A stretch of DNA of 7,033 bases, taken from NCBI GenBank assembly GCA_934647145.1, contig CAKUFB010000138.1, forward strand, positions 1 through 7,033, read 5' to 3'. The translations under genes and the position numbers were made by a program. This DNA is from an uncultured Clostridia bacterium. Its GTDB lineage: Bacteria > Bacillota > Clostridia > Christensenellales > Aristaeellaceae. Shown piece after piece: positions 1 to 5,993 of the stretch. The stretch's first letter is position 1. Each line of letters begins with the position of its first letter. The notes beneath the pieces are model-generated. The model saw only the letters and a list, made by a program, of their open reading frames with translations. It did not search any database and was not told the origin of the DNA.

Positions 1-823
1 AGATGGACTCGGCCTCCTGATGCAGCGCCTGATCGCCCTTGTAGTTGGCGTATTCCATCATGAACCAGCTGCACTCGATGTCGTGGCCGGGGTTGACCAC
101 GCGGCCGGCGGTCACGTCGCCCATAAATTCGCCGTTCGGGCCGACGCTCTCCAGCGTGCAGTGCATGTCCTTCTTGCGGTGATAGGTCAGGATGTCGTGT
201 ACGCACTGCTCGCTGCGCGCGTCGTAGAGCGCGGAATTCTCCGGATCGACCCGGCGCAGCACCGAGGAGATGTTCAGGTAGATCATCGGGTCTGCCAGCG
301 CGCGGCCGGTACGGGTCTCCAGAATGGTCTTGGGGCCCAGGCCGGTCGGGTCGGCGATCAGGCCGTTGTTGAGCTGCCAGATCAGCTCGTAGGCGCGCTT
401 CGCCCGCTCAAGGCACTCCGCATCGCCGGTCAGGCCGTAGTACTCGGCGTTGGCGATGGCGTAGAAGCCCTCCGAGAAGCAGTAGCGGCGCTGGCGAAGC
501 GGCCTGCCGTCCGCAGTCACGGTGAAGTACATCCGGTCGCCCGCCGCGCGGTTGATACAGTACTTCTCCATGAAGTCCAGGCAGGAGCGGCTGGCCTCGA
601 GCCATTCGGGCCGCGTGCCGTAGACATGGCACAGGTAGGCGAAGATCCAGGCGCAGCGTCCCTGCATCCACACGCTCTTGTCGGTCGAGTAGATTTTGCC
701 CTCGCGGTCCAGGCAGGTGTACACGCCGCCGTGCTCGCGATCCATGCCGTTTTTCAGCCAGAAGTCGACGCAGCGCGCCAGCTCTTCGCGCACCCAGGCG
801 CGGGTTTCATTCAGGTTCAGCAT
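1..823 (-). CDS. AGE-family sugar 2-epimerase (N-acylglucosamine 2-epimerase-like), C-terminus cut by window edge
   Basis: The minus-strand frame is open from ATG at 823 to the window edge (274 codons seen), so roughly the last third of a protein usually near 400 residues is missing. Visible AGE-family features are a VWMQGRCAWIF block at residues 51-61, a LADPMIYLNISSVLR stretch at 176-190, and NPGHDIECSW at 244-253. In this family the His and Glu of that last motif (H247 and E250 here) belong to the active site; the second catalytic His would lie outside the window. The family is a soluble (alpha/alpha)6 barrel that epimerises C2 of sugars such as GlcNAc/ManNAc or cellobiose. The substrate cannot be fixed from this part, although the QGR and PMI blocks look closer to N-acylglucosamine epimerases than to cellobiose epimerases. 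The start is supported by GGAGG nine bases upstream. The gene is alone behind its own promoter on the visible side; neighbours to the left are unseen. Confidence 0.9.
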   Translation of the reverse strand, partial: MLNLNETRAWVREELARCVDFWLKNGMDREHGGVYTCLDREGKIYSTDKSVWMQGRCAWIFAYLCHVYGTRPEWLEASRSCLDFMEKYCINRAAGDRMYFTVTADGRPLRQRRYCFSEGFYAIANAEYYGLTGDAECLERAKRAYELIWQLNNGLIADPTGLGPKTILETRTGRALADPMIYLNISSVLRRVDPENSALYDARSEQCVHDILTYHRKKDMHCTLESVGPNGEFMGDVTAGRVVNPGHDIECSWFMMEYANYKGDQALHQEAESI

Positions 824-855
824 TGTTTTGTTCCTCCGTTCAGTTTGCTACCTCT

Positions 856-884
856 ATTATAGCGCGGCGGGCGCGTTTTGTCAA
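856..884 (-). promoter_or_regulatory. Consensus SigA-type promoter for the AGE-family epimerase gene
   Basis: On the minus strand a perfect TTGACA (884 to 879) and a perfect TATAAT (861 to 856) are separated by exactly 17 bases. The predicted start of transcription is near 849, giving an untranslated leader of about 26 bases that contains the GGAGG ribosome binding site. I see no clear operator palindrome across it. This is the best match to consensus in the window and predicts strong expression unless a repressor acts. Confidence 0.88.
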
Positions 885-903
885 AGCGATGCGGCGCAAA
901 GAA

Positions 904-941
904 GCCGCCCATCTCTCCGCGCGTTCGCGAAAAGGGGCGGC
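904..941 (-). terminator. Possible intrinsic terminator of the pseudouridine synthase operon
   Basis: A 7-bp perfect GC stem pairs 904-910 (GCCGCCC) with 935-941 (GGGCGGC). It encloses a 24-base loop that can fold into a smaller CGCG hairpin. Read on the minus strand it begins about 12 bases after the stop codon of the Ada-like gene and is followed by TTCTTTG rather than a clean T run. Position fits a terminator that insulates the epimerase promoter, but the large loop and poor T tract make it weak. Confidence 0.4.
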
Positions 942-952
942 CGCGGCGCAGA

Positions 953-1294
953 TTAGGGATTGCACCGCTGACAGGGGGTATAGCCCGCGTCCAGCGCGTC
1001 CTGGCGGGCGGCAAAGGACACTCTGTTCTCCGCGGCGGTGCGGCTTAGTGAGGAGCAGTCCGGCCGGTGGAACACGCGCGAGTTTTTGTTGCCTGTATAG
1101 TCGGATGCTTCAGACGCGTCGGGCGCGGGGCTGGGAGAAGGCAGCGCGGGCTGCGTGACCTCAGGCAGGGCGGCGCGCCTTTCCATGTCGATTCCGCGGC
1201 GGCTGCCCTCGGGAGACAGCAGAAAGCCGGTCGCGCCGAAGAGCACAGCGACGGTCAGCAGCGCGCACAGCGCCCGTTTCATCCGTTCGTTCAT
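953..1294 (-). CDS. Small membrane-anchored or exported protein with C-terminal Ada-like zinc-binding domain
   Basis: The 113-residue product has a charged N-terminus (MNERMKR), a hydrophobic segment at about residues 8-27 that should act as signal peptide or membrane anchor, a Pro/Ser/Ala-rich linker at 42-65, and a compact domain at about 66-113. That domain resembles the Ada metal-binding fold: VFHRPDC, NRVSF, then GYTPCQRCNP at the end. Putative ligands H76, C80, C108 and C111 match the C-x3-C...C-x2-C spacing of Ada, but His replaces the first Cys, which in Ada is the methyl acceptor. Methyl-transfer repair is therefore not expected; a structural zinc site outside the membrane is more likely. 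I see no lipobox. The start is supported by AGAGG nine bases upstream; an internal ATG at 1282 (MKRALC) is possible. It lies 18 bases after the preceding gene in the operon. The cellular role is unknown. Confidence 0.82.
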   Translation of the reverse strand: MNERMKRALCALLTVAVLFGATGFLLSPEGSRRGIDMERRAALPEVTQPALPSPSPAPDASEASDYTGNKNSRVFHRPDCSSLSRTAAENRVSFAARQDALDAGYTPCQRCNP

Positions 1295-1312
1295 GCGATG
1301 CAGCCTCTTTCG

Positions 1313-2446
1313 TTATTCTTCGTTGTCCCATGAAATGTCCTGACAGTAGACCCAGTAGTCGCCCTCGCGGCGGTAGCTCTCAAGGCCCGCGGGCGGCTCG
1401 ACCTCGCCGGAAGCGGCGGGCACGGCGTAGCAGACCGAATCGACGCGCCCGTCTTGCGCGCGCACGCCGACCAGGCAGTACTCGGCCCCGGCGACGCAGG
1501 CGAGGTTAGCGCGCGCGAAGGCGTAGCCGTCAAGGGGAACGCCCTCGTCGACCGGCTCCTCCGTCTCAAAGAAGGCGCGCAGCTCCTGCAGGGCCTCGGG
1601 CCAGGCGCATTCGCTCAGCGCCAGGCGGGCTCGAGCCTGCGCTTCGCCCGCGGGCGCGTCCAGCGCGTCGGCTTCAGGCGGCGAATCGTCCGATGACTGC
1701 GCCTGTGCCTCGCCGGACTGGGCGGGCGCGTCGAACGCTTCATCCGTCTCGTCAGACGCCGCGGGCGCGTCCAGCGCGTCGGCTTCGGGCGGCGAATCGT
1801 CCGAGAAAGGCGTCTCGGGCTGAAGCGCCTCGGGCGCGGGTGAATCCAGATCGTCTGCGGCCGGCTCCTCCTCGGGCTGCGCGGATTGCTCCTCGGGCGC
1901 GCCGCCGCCTTTTGCCGGTTCCGGCTCGGGCAGACTGTTCGCCGCGGGCGGATCGTCCGCTTCGGGCGGATCGTCCGCTTCGGGCGGATTGTCCACTTCG
2001 GGCAGAGCGTTCGCTTCAGGCGGAACGTCCTGCGCGGTCGTTCCGAACAGGCGGGCGCATTCGGCCTGAACACACGCCAGCGTACACTCGATTGAGCCGT
2101 TCAGATTGCCGAAGAGCAGGAGCGCGTCGCCCTGCGCCGTCTGCGCGGCCACCCCGACCAGGGCGTACTGCTCGAGCGTCAGCCCCTGTATATTGCGCGG
2201 GTCGAACCTGACCGTCAGGCCGGCCTGGCCGTACCTGGGCGCGCCGAACGCGCCCAGCGCCGCGCCCCGCCACTCTCCGTTGACCCGGCCCAGCAAAAAG
2301 CCCTGAAGCGGCGTGCCGTCCGTGCCGCTGACGGTGAACTGCAGTGTGGCAAAGAGCGTGCGCCGCTCCAGACGCACATGGCCGCTTACGCCCGGCCTGA
2401 GACTGCGCAGCATGATGAGCGCGCGCCGGTAGTCTTCTCTGATCAT
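1313..2446 (-). CDS. Uncharacterised two-domain protein with long acidic Pro/Glu/Asp/Ala repeat linker
   Basis: I do not recognise a named family for this 377-residue product. Three parts are visible. Residues 1-138 form a globular domain starting MIREDYRRAL, with alternating hydrophobic strands (HVRLERRTLFATLQFTV, LQGFLLGRV) and an ALVGVAAQ...GDALLLFGNLNGS block. Residues 140-268 are a low-complexity, strongly acidic linker built of PEADDP-like hexapeptides and a duplicated SDDSPPEADALDAPA segment. Residues 270-377 form a second domain with a CLVGVRAQDGRVDSVCYAVP strand pair and a final GLESYRREGDYWVYCQD. There is no signal peptide or membrane segment, so it is probably cytoplasmic. GGGAGG eight bases before ATG gives a strong ribosome binding site. 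It sits between the pseudouridine synthase gene (50 bases upstream) and the Ada-like gene (18 bases downstream). The two end domains may mediate binding and the linker act as spacer, but that is inference. Confidence 0.85.
   Translation of the reverse strand: MIREDYRRALIMLRSLRPGVSGHVRLERRTLFATLQFTVSGTDGTPLQGFLLGRVNGEWRGAALGAFGAPRYGQAGLTVRFDPRNIQGLTLEQYALVGVAAQTAQGDALLLFGNLNGSIECTLACVQAECARLFGTTAQDVPPEANALPEVDNPPEADDPPEADDPPAANSLPEPEPAKGGGAPEEQSAQPEEEPAADDLDSPAPEALQPETPFSDDSPPEADALDAPAASDETDEAFDAPAQSGEAQAQSSDDSPPEADALDAPAGEAQARARLALSECAWPEALQELRAFFETEEPVDEGVPLDGYAFARANLACVAGAEYCLVGVRAQDGRVDSVCYAVPAASGEVEPPAGLESYRREGDYWVYCQDISWDNEE
1650..1804 (-). repeat. Duplicated 44-bp segment in the acidic linker
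   Basis: Positions 1650-1693 and 1761-1804 are 44-bp direct copies with a single difference (A at 1676, G at 1787), offset by 111 bp (37 codons). Each encodes SDDSPPEADALDAPA. A GEAQA peptide also follows near both copies, which suggests duplication of a larger unit followed by trimming. The near identity at DNA level points to a recent duplication or to ongoing recombination within the gene. Confidence 0.9.
1946..2035 (-). repeat. 18-bp tandem repeat coding PEADDP-type hexapeptides
   Basis: Units of 18 bp (plus-strand form GGGCGGATCGTCCGCTTC) begin at 1946, 1964, 1982, 2000 and 2018. The first two are identical, the third differs at two bases, and the last two are more diverged. They encode the PEADDP-PEADDP-PEVDNP-like run of the linker. 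The unit length keeps the reading frame, so slippage would change linker length without breaking the gene. This is a coding repeat, not a CRISPR array, as there are no spacers. Confidence 0.88.
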
Positions 2447-2472
2447 GCGAAAAACCTCCCTCCGCTTGCCAG

Positions 2473-2478
2473 ATTATA
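2473..2478 (-). promoter_or_regulatory. Possible internal -10 box before the acidic-linker gene
   Basis: A perfect TATAAT on the minus strand lies in the 50-base gap between the pseudouridine synthase stop and the next ATG. At 17-base spacing the -35 position reads CATAAC, which is poor; TTGCAT is present at a 20-base spacing, which is too long. There is no TG extension. It could be a weak secondary promoter that lets the two downstream genes be expressed apart from the first gene. Confidence 0.35.
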
Positions 2479-2496
2479 CGGCGGCGGGAGGCGCGG

Positions 2497-3324
2497 TTAT
2501 GCAAACGGCGGGCGGCTTTCAAAGGTCAGGCCGTCGAGGCGCAGCCGGGCGCACCACAGCGCGATCTGCGCGGCGTGATGGGCGCGGTTGAAGGCGCGGT
2601 CGCCGTACTTGTCGTCGCCCAGCAGCGGATAGCCCAGAGCGCTCAGGTGGGCGCGAATCTGGTGCGTGCGGCCGGTGACGAGCTGCACTTCGAGAAGGCT
2701 CATGTCGCCGCGCGCCTCGAGCAGGCGATAGCGGGTCTCGATCGACAGCGCGCCGGGCGCGGGCGCATTCAGTATCCGCACATGAGCCGAGGCCGCGTCC
2801 TTGAGAAGAAACGCCTTTCTGTCGGCCTGCGGCGGATTGGGCGCGCCGCGAACCAGGCACAGGTAGGTCTTTTCGACGCGGTGGTTTTTGAACGCGTCCA
2901 GCAGGCATGCGAGGCCCTCCCCGGTCTTTCCAGCCAGCAGCACGCCGCCGGTGCCCGCGTCCAGCCGGTGCGCAAGGCTCGCGGCGGGGCAATAGGCGCG
3001 CAGGCGGGCGAGCATGGTGTCCGCGCCGATACTGTCCGCGTCTCCGTCGACCGGCACGCCGGCCGGCTTTTCCACCGCCAGCATGCGCTCGTCCTCGTAG
3101 AGGATGCGCAGCGGGGCGGACAGGTATTTATCGGGCAGGTAAAGGGTCAGTTCGTCGCCGCCGCGCACGCTCGCCTGGCCGTCAGATTTCACGCCGTTTA
3201 CCCGCACGTCCCGCTTTTTCAGCGTCTCCTTGAGCAGAGAAGCCGGAATGCGGGGGAAGGCGCGGCGCAGATAGGCGGAAAGCGGCATGGCCGGCACGCG
3301 CTCCGGCACCAGATGTTTTCGCAT
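2497..3324 (-). CDS. RluA-family RNA pseudouridine synthase (RluC/RluD-like)
   Basis: The 275-residue product would convert specific uridines in structured RNA, most likely 23S rRNA, to pseudouridine. An N-terminal S4-type RNA-binding domain covers about residues 13-62 (LKKRDVRVNGV, RGGDEL). The catalytic domain follows: VEKPAGVPV at 84-92, HRLDAGTGGVLL at 119-130 with the catalytic Asp at D122, and VTGRTHQIRAHLSALGYPLLGDDKYG at 216-241. These are the signature motifs of the family; the exact uridine targets cannot be read from sequence. The frame is open to an upstream ATG at 3384, but that start would lie upstream of the promoter -10 and over its -35 box. ATG at 3324 has GAGGA six bases upstream and begins just before the S4 domain, so I choose it. 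It is the first gene of a three-gene operon and diverges from murB. Confidence 0.93.
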   Translation of the reverse strand: MRKHLVPERVPAMPLSAYLRRAFPRIPASLLKETLKKRDVRVNGVKSDGQASVRGGDELTLYLPDKYLSAPLRILYEDERMLAVEKPAGVPVDGDADSIGADTMLARLRAYCPAASLAHRLDAGTGGVLLAGKTGEGLACLLDAFKNHRVEKTYLCLVRGAPNPPQADRKAFLLKDAASAHVRILNAPAPGALSIETRYRLLEARGDMSLLEVQLVTGRTHQIRAHLSALGYPLLGDDKYGDRAFNRAHHAAQIALWCARLRLDGLTFESRPPFA

Positions 3325-3355
3325 GGAAAATCCTCGCTTTGTGTTCGATGCGTTT

Positions 3356-3384
3356 ATTATACCGCGCCGCTGTATTAACTTCAA
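3356..3384 (-). promoter_or_regulatory. SigA-type promoter of the pseudouridine synthase operon
   Basis: Minus-strand TTGAAG (3384 to 3379) and perfect TATAAT (3361 to 3356) are separated by 17 bases. The predicted transcript starts near 3349, leaving a leader of about 24 bases before ATG at 3324. It probably drives the synthase, the acidic-linker gene and the Ada-like gene together. Confidence 0.82.
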
Positions 3385-3392
3385 GCGCGGCG

Positions 3393-3421
3393 TTGCAATT
3401 CGCGCGGCTTTCGGGTATAAT
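3393..3421 (+). promoter_or_regulatory. SigA-type promoter of the murB-whiA operon
   Basis: TTGCAA (3393-3398) and perfect TATAAT (3416-3421) are separated by 17 bases. Transcription should start near 3428, with a leader of about 28 bases carrying AAGGA (3440-3444). Its -35 box lies 8 bp from the -35 box of the divergent promoter, so the two polymerase sites may interfere or share one regulator. Confidence 0.82.
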
Positions 3422-3455
3422 AGAATGGATTGTCAGATAAAGGACGGATCGCTGT

Positions 3456-4355
3456 ATGAACATCGAAAAGCTGCATGCCCTTGCGCCGGGGGAGCGCGTG
3501 CTGGAAAACGAGCCGCTTTCCCGCCATACGACCTTCCGCGTGGGCGGGCCGGCCGACGTGCTGTTCCTGCCCGAAAGCGCCCAGGAGCTTCAGCGGGCGA
3601 CGGAGCTGGCGCGCGAGGCGGGCGAGGAGTGCCTGGTGATCGGAAACGGCTCGAACCTGCTGGTACGCGACGGCGGCGTGCGCGGGCTGGTGATCAAGCT
3701 GGCCGGGCCGATGTCGGGCATATCGGTCGAAGGGAATTCCATCCGGGCGCAGGCGGGCGCGCCGCTTTCGCAGGTCAGCCGGGCGGCGCTTCAGGCCTCG
3801 CTGACCGGGCTGGAGTTTGCCTCGGGCATCCCGGGCAGCCTGGGCGGCGCTCTGGCGATGAACGCGGGCGCGTACGGCGGCGAGCTGTCCCAGGTGGTGC
3901 GGGAGGCGACGGTTCTGATGGACGGCGGGGTGAGGACGCTTTCGCGCGAGGAGCTGGCCATGGGCTATCGTACGAGCCGCCTGCTGCGCGAGGGCGGAAT
4001 CGTGCTGTCGGCCGTGCTCGACCTCAAAGAGGGCGACGCGTCCGAGATCGCCGAGACGATGGATGAGCTGAACCGCCGCCGCCGCGAAAAGCAGCCCCTG
4101 TCCTTCCCGAGCGCGGGTTCCACGTTCAAGCGGCCCGAGGGGTACTTTGCCGGGGCGCTGATCGAGCAGGCCGGGCTCAAGGGCTACGCGATCGGCGGGG
4201 CGCAGGTGAGCGAGAAGCACGCCGGGTTTCTGATCAACCGGGGCGGGGCGACCGCGAGCGACCTGCTCAGGCTGATTGAGTACGTGCAGGAGAGGGTGTA
4301 CGCGCAAAGCGGCGTGCGCCTTGAAACCGAAGTGAGAATCTGCGGGGTGGACTGA
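3456..4355 (+). CDS. murB: UDP-N-acetylenolpyruvoylglucosamine reductase MurB (type II)
   Basis: The 299-residue FAD enzyme reduces UDP-GlcNAc-enolpyruvate with NADPH to UDP-MurNAc, the second committed step of peptidoglycan synthesis in the cytoplasm. Visible features are TTFRVGGPAD at 25-34, the FAD-binding GNGSNLLV at 63-70, SGIPGSLGGALAMNAGAYGGE at 123-143, YRTS at 171-174 with the conserved Arg R172, PSAGSTFKRP at 218-227 with proton-donor Ser S222, and TEVRICG near the end with conserved Glu E292. Length and lack of the extra E. coli-type loop put it with type II enzymes typical of Firmicutes. AAGGA lies 11 bases before ATG, a slightly long spacing. It is first in the plus-strand operon and only one base separates its stop from the whiA start, so cell-wall precursor supply and WhiA are probably expressed together. 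Confidence 0.97.
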   Translation: MNIEKLHALAPGERVLENEPLSRHTTFRVGGPADVLFLPESAQELQRATELAREAGEECLVIGNGSNLLVRDGGVRGLVIKLAGPMSGISVEGNSIRAQAGAPLSQVSRAALQASLTGLEFASGIPGSLGGALAMNAGAYGGELSQVVREATVLMDGGVRTLSREELAMGYRTSRLLREGGIVLSAVLDLKEGDASEIAETMDELNRRRREKQPLSFPSAGSTFKRPEGYFAGALIEQAGLKGYAIGGAQVSEKHAGFLINRGGATASDLLRLIEYVQERVYAQSGVRLETEVRICGVD

Positions 4356-4356
4356 A

Positions 4357-5307
4357 GTGGCCTATACAGCCGACGTCAAAAGCGAACTGATGAGCAGCCC
4401 CATTCAGAAGGACTGCTGCGCCGGAGCCGAGCTGACCGCGCTTTTACTGTTATCGGGCAGCATTTCGCTGTGCGGACTGGGCAGGTACCGGCTGACCTTC
4501 GGCAGCGAGAACGCCGCGGTGGTGCGCTACTGCTTCACGCAGCTCAAGCGCGCCTTTGCCCTCGCGCCCGAAATCCGCGCCGTGCGCAGCAACCAGCGGG
4601 GCGAGCACATCCGCTACCAGCTGCAGCTGGAGGGCGAGGAGGCGGCGAGTCTGCTAAACAGGCTGGGGCTGCTCGACCCCAGGCAGCTGCTGGGCATCCG
4701 GATGCGGCCGGGGCGGGCGATTCTTTCCCGGGCGTGCTGCCGGAGGGCGTACCTGCGCGGCGCGTTCCTGGCCTGCGGCTGGATCAGTCAGCCTGAAAAG
4801 GCGTATCACTTCGAGTTCGCCGCCCCGGACGAGGAGCAGGCGAAGACACTGCAGGAGCTGATCGCCCGGTGGGACGTGCGGGCCAGGATTTCCGCGCGGA
4901 AGAGCCAGCAGATCGTCTACGTCAAAAAGAGCGAGGACGTGGAGACGCTGCTGGGCGTGCTGGGCGCGTCGAGCGCGCTTTTGACGTTTGAAAACGTGCG
5001 CATCATGAAGGGCCTTCGAAACGACCTGAACCGGCAGATGATCTGCGACGACTTCAATACCGACAAGACGGTGCGGGCGGCCGCTCAGCAGCTGGACGAC
5101 ATCGCGGTGGTCGAGAAGTACCTGGGGCTTGGCAAGCTGCCCGCATCCCTTCGCCAGGCGGCCGAGGCGCGTATCGCCAGCCCGGACGCGACGCTCAGCC
5201 AGCTGGGCGAGCTGATGGATCCGCCCGCGGCCAAGTCGGCGGTCAACAAGCGCATTCGCAGGCTGGGCGAGCTGGCGCAGAAACTGCGCGACGAACACGG
5301 ATTATAG
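4357..5307 (+). CDS. whiA: DNA-binding protein WhiA
   Basis: The 316-residue product matches WhiA, a conserved Gram-positive DNA-binding protein required for sporulation septation in Streptomyces and tied to division, chromosome segregation and envelope physiology in Bacillus. The N-terminal half is a degenerate LAGLIDADG homing-endonuclease fold: YTADVKSEL at 3-11 and YLRGAFLACGWIS at 132-144. The C-terminal part is a helix-turn-helix domain at about 220-310, with NRQMICDDFNTDKTVRAA and then LGELMDPPAAKSAVNKRIRRL at 283-303. No nuclease activity is expected, as known for the family. The start is GTG, one base after the murB stop; it gives the usual WhiA N-terminus (MxYxxDVKxEL). Upstream there is only GGGGTGG, so coupling to murB translation is likely. 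The motif NTDK replaces the more usual N-x-NK pattern. The expected rapZ and yvcK neighbours are missing here. Confidence 0.95.
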   Translation: MAYTADVKSELMSSPIQKDCCAGAELTALLLLSGSISLCGLGRYRLTFGSENAAVVRYCFTQLKRAFALAPEIRAVRSNQRGEHIRYQLQLEGEEAASLLNRLGLLDPRQLLGIRMRPGRAILSRACCRRAYLRGAFLACGWISQPEKAYHFEFAAPDEEQAKTLQELIARWDVRARISARKSQQIVYVKKSEDVETLLGVLGASSALLTFENVRIMKGLRNDLNRQMICDDFNTDKTVRAAAQQLDDIAVVEKYLGLGKLPASLRQAAEARIASPDATLSQLGELMDPPAAKSAVNKRIRRLGELAQKLRDEHGL

Positions 5308-5314
5308 GGTATAT

Positions 5315-5320
5315 GGGAGG
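5315..5320 (+). promoter_or_regulatory. Ribosome binding site that decides the start of the HAD gene
   Basis: GGGAGG overlaps the in-frame ATG at 5313 and precedes a second in-frame ATG at 5325 by four bases. Because the first ATG has no ribosome binding site of its own, this site favours the start at 5325, although its spacing is short. Confidence 0.55.
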
Positions 5321-5324
5321 GAAT

Positions 5325-5993
5325 ATGCTCTTACGCGAGAAGGTCGCCGCCTTTGACATGGACGGCACGATGATCGATTCGATGATCTACTGGCGAAACG
5401 CCTATCAGGAATTCCTGGCGGAGCGGGGCCTTAAGATGCCCGCCGCCCTCACGCACCTGAGCGAGGAAAAGGTCTACGCGCGCAAAGCCTGCGAGGCGAT
5501 CTGCGAGACCTACGGCCGGGCGCTGGGCATGAGCAAGGACGACGTCTGGGAGGCGTTTTCCCGCCTGATCGTGCGCCACTACGCGACGGACGTGCAGCTC
5601 AGGCCGGGCATTCTCGAGTACCTGGACGCGCTCCGGGCGCAGGGCGTGCGCGTGGGCGTGGCGACGGCGACCAGACAGGACATGGCCGAGGTGGCGCTTG
5701 AGCGGCTGCGCCTGGCCGAGCGGATGGACTTTGGCTACTTCGGCGAGGAAATGACCAAGGATCGGCCTGAGTACTTCCTGCGCCTGGCCAGGGAGCAGGG
5801 CGCGCAGCCCTCCGAGTGCGTCATGTTCGAGGACGCGCTCTACTCGATGAAGGGCGCGAAGGCGGCGGGCTTTCGCGTGTACGCGATCGAGGACTCCTTC
5901 GCAAGGCCGGACAAGCCGGAGATCCTGCGCCTGTGCGATCGATACTTTACCGACTACCGCGAGCTGATGAACGGGGAGGATACGATCAAATGA
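5325..5993 (+). CDS. HAD-superfamily hydrolase, beta-phosphoglucomutase/phosphatase-like
   Basis: The 222-residue product carries all four haloacid dehalogenase motifs. Motif I is FDMDGTMID at 10-18, with nucleophile D11 and acid/base D13. Motif II is VGVATATR with T114. Motif III is the Lys of MTKDRPEYF (K145). Motif IV is MFEDALYSMKGAKAAG with E169 and D170. A helical C1-type cap lies at about 18-90, as in beta-phosphoglucomutase and small phosphatases. It should be a cytoplasmic Mg-dependent phosphatase or phosphomutase on a small phosphorylated metabolite; the substrate is not readable. I choose ATG 5325 because MLLREKVAAFDMDGT is a normal HAD beginning and GGGAGG precedes it; ATG 5313 would add four residues. 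It starts 17 bases after whiA, and its last codons overlap the next start as ATGA, so it is co-translated with the DUF89 gene. Confidence 0.9.
   Translation: MLLREKVAAFDMDGTMIDSMIYWRNAYQEFLAERGLKMPAALTHLSEEKVYARKACEAICETYGRALGMSKDDVWEAFSRLIVRHYATDVQLRPGILEYLDALRAQGVRVGVATATRQDMAEVALERLRLAERMDFGYFGEEMTKDRPEYFLRLAREQGAQPSECVMFEDALYSMKGAKAAGFRVYAIEDSFARPDKPEILRLCDRYFTDYRELMNGEDTIK

Noticed and set aside
20..862. Plus-strand 280-codon open frame opposite the epimerase gene
   Set aside because: The opposite strand carries clear AGE-family motifs, a consensus promoter and a ribosome binding site. This frame is Ala/Val/Arg-rich mirror sequence with no family features.
1946..2035. Short regular repeats considered as a CRISPR array
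   Set aside because: Units are contiguous 18-bp coding repeats with no spacers and keep the reading frame of the acidic-linker protein.
1615..2211. Arg/Pro-rich frames on both strands across the acidic linker
   Set aside because: They are shifted readings of the GC-rich repeat and have no ribosome binding site or recognisable domain.
2575..3378. Plus-strand 267-codon frame opposite the pseudouridine synthase
   Set aside because: It is the mirror of a gene with intact catalytic motifs (HRLDAGTGG), and its composition is typical of antisense frames in GC-rich DNA.
3381..4307. Minus-strand 308-codon frame opposite murB
   Set aside because: MurB on the plus strand is complete with all catalytic residues; the antisense frame shows no domain and no ribosome binding site.
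5301..5306. TATAAT on the minus strand at the whiA stop codon
   Set aside because: It arises from the final Leu codon and the TAG stop of whiA, has no good -35 box, and no minus-strand gene lies downstream.
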